Assembly (NCBI GenBank): GCA_035512775.1
Contig: DATKDI010000068.1
Coordinates: 1-49,286 of the forward strand
From: JAJNBA01 sp035512775
Lineage (GTDB): Bacteria; Actinomycetota; UBA4738; HRBIN12
Reading direction: 5' to 3'
DNA length: 49,286 nt
The position numbers and the translations under genes were made by a program. Shown one piece after another: positions 48,355-49,286 of the stretch (position 1 is its first letter; each line of letters starts with the position of its first letter). The notes beneath the pieces were generated by a model that had not been told where the DNA came from, searched no databases, and saw only the letters and a list, made by a program, of their open reading frames with translations.

Positions 48355-48987
48355 GAGCGCCTGGAGGTCCCGGATCACCCGGTGACCGTTGAGGTCGGGG
48401 GTGCCGTCGCCCGATCGGTCGATGAGGAAGGTGTCGATCCCGAGGGCCGCCGCGCCGTCGCAGTAGGCCGGCTGGTCGTCGACGAACACGGTTCGCTCGG
48501 GAGCGACGTCGCCGAGCCGGCGAAGGGCCTCCCGGTAGATCCCCGCGTCCGGTTTGTGCACCCCGACCTCGAACGACAGCAGGATCTCGTCGAATTCCTC
48601 TGCGATCTCGAGGCGATCGACGATCGGCCGGGTCGAGTGCGAGCAGTTGCTGATCAACGCGGCCCTCGTGCCACGCGAGCGCAGCTCCCGCACGACCGGC
48701 AGGGAGTCCTCCCAGAGCTCAACGCCCGTCTCGGAGAACTCCCGCTCCAGGTGCAAGAGCCGCTCGAGCAGTCCGGGATCCGGGTCGACGCCGACCGCCT
48801 CGACGATGGCGGTCATGTCGCCTTCGACGCTCCCGTAGGTGCCCACGCCTCTGGCCGCCCTGGTGAGGTCGTAGGCGCGGAAGAGGTCGCCCTTCTCGAC
48901 GCCGAGCTCCGCCGTGAGGCGCTCGGAGAGCTGTCCCCAGTGGGAGCGGACGAGGGTGTCGTAGAGATCGAGCAGGACGGCATCCAC
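48337..48987 (-). CDS. HAD-superfamily hydrolase
   Basis: A 216-residue HAD hydrolase. Motif I is DLYDTL, with Tyr where most phosphatases have the second Asp, as in haloacid dehalogenase-like members. Motif II is ISNCSHS, the motif III Lys is in EVGVHKPDAGIY, and motif IV is VFVDDQ. A helical cap lies between motifs I and II (about 20-85). The substrate is unknown; phosphatase is more likely than dehalogenase. GTG 48987 is supported by TATCCT 7 nt upstream; a longer in-frame extension would overlap the CHRD gene. Confidence 0.85.
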   Translation of the reverse strand: MDAVLLDLYDTLVRSHWGQLSERLTAELGVEKGDLFRAYDLTRAARGVGTYGSVEGDMTAIVEAVGVDPDPGLLERLLHLEREFSETGVELWEDSLPVVRELRSRGTRAALISNCSHSTRPIVDRLEIAEEFDEILLSFEVGVHKPDAGIYREALRRLGDVAPERTVFVDDQPAYCDGAAALGIDTFLIDRSGDGTPDLNGHRVIRDLQALLAVGA

Positions 48988-48994
48988 GCCGTCA

Positions 48995-49000
48995 AGGATA
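48995..49000 (-). promoter_or_regulatory. Leaderless -10 box (TATCCT) for the HAD gene
   Basis: On the minus strand TATCCT, then 7 nt, then GTG 48987. Confidence 0.5.
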
Positions 49001-49058
49001 GGGGCGGGGTCGGCGGCCCGAACGGGCCGCCAACCCCTTTCTCCGAGTGAAGGGGGCT

Positions 49059-49286
49059 TCAGCCGAGCTGCGCTCGGAGTGCTCCCGCGGGGAAGTCCGT
49101 GGTGTGCACGTTCACGTAATAGGCGGATGGATCCTTGGCGATCGCCTTCGCGAGCGCCCGGTCGACCGTCGTGCATCCGCTCGACATGCCTGTGGAGTCG
49201 GGAGCCGTGAGGGGGACCACGATCGGTCCTGGATCGGTCACCGGGGCGAGGTGGATATGGGCACCGATCGACGGCAGGGTGATCCC
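49059..49286 (-). CDS. CHRD-domain protein (partial, N-terminus beyond the window)
   Basis: The frame is open to the right-hand edge; 75 residues and the stop are visible. GAHIHLAPVTDPGPIVVPL and YYVNVHTTDFPAGALRAQL are the characteristic strands of the CHRD domain, named from chordin and common in secreted bacterial proteins. Its His-x-His may bind metal. The function of bacterial CHRD proteins is not established. A signal peptide would be expected in the missing part. Confidence 0.9.
   Translation of the reverse strand, partial: GITLPSIGAHIHLAPVTDPGPIVVPLTAPDSTGMSSGCTTVDRALAKAIAKDPSAYYVNVHTTDFPAGALRAQLG

Noticed and set aside
1..49286. CRISPR arrays, insertion sequences, prophage or integrative elements
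   Set aside because: No regularly spaced repeats, transposase/integrase motifs or tRNA-flanking attachment repeats were seen; both tRNA genes have ordinary surroundings.

Overview
This is a GC-rich, gene-dense 49 kb chromosomal segment from a member of the Actinomycetota, probably a deep-branching or uncultured lineage. The assignment rests on several things: crgA, the cell-envelope operon fhaA-fhaB-pstP-rodA-pbpA-pknB, a hisDCBHAFI cluster, a coproporphyrin-dependent heme operon (hemE-cpfC-cgoX-chdC), a Mycobacterium-type isocitrate lyase, and frequent GTG starts. I see no phage genes, transposases, CRISPR arrays or clear horizontally acquired islands. Only the first gene and the last gene are cut by the window edges.

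Layout. 1-4254 (+): the end of a molybdenum hydroxylase large subunit, a small membrane protein, an S9 serine peptidase and a membrane-anchored zinc ribbon. 4422-10788 (-): crgA, a penicillin-acylase-family hydrolase and a heterodimeric ABC exporter; a nested palindrome lies at 7031-7113. 10807-13907 (+): an acyl-CoA ligase and an MBL-rhodanese fusion. 14073-18542 (-): a DapA-family aldolase, then aceA, a flavin amine oxidase and proline dehydrogenase. 18760-20358 (+): a class III cyclase with a seven-repeat extracytoplasmic propeller. 20369-22335: hisG and agmatine deiminase, divergent from a 23-bp gap. 22328-27793 (-): hisI-F-A-H-B-C-D, preceded by an unlisted 49-residue membrane ORF. 27837-36614 (-): the envelope operon, with a tandem-domain ThyX coupled to pknB. 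36758-39339 (+): tRNA-Leu(CAG), a DUF4446 protein, bactofilin and serS. 39336-43396: a five-PAS protein (-), tRNA-Ser(UGA) and a GAF histidine kinase (+). 43401-47438 (+): the heme operon. 47491-49286: a lipoprotein (+), a HAD phosphatase (-) and a partial CHRD protein (-).

Two expression rules stand out. First genes of transcription units mostly lack a Shine-Dalgarno. They instead carry TANNNT exactly 6 or 7 nt before an ATG or GTG, which is the signature of leaderless transcripts; I count 13 protein genes with it, and tRNA-Ser shows the same spacing. Internal operon genes are mostly coupled through ATGA, GTGA or TGATG overlaps. A few genes (amine oxidase, aceA, bactofilin, chdC, histidine kinase, the 36.6 kb membrane protein) have recognisable Shine-Dalgarno sequences.

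No wholly new multi-gene system is evident. The most interesting items are the leaderless architecture, including back-to-back overlapping -10 boxes between hisG and agmatine deiminase; the nested palindrome at 7.0 kb; the tandem ThyX with its signature split between halves; the cyclase-propeller receptor; the PAS-only protein; the four-Cys ferrochelatase; and two operator-like palindromes between aceA and the cyclase.
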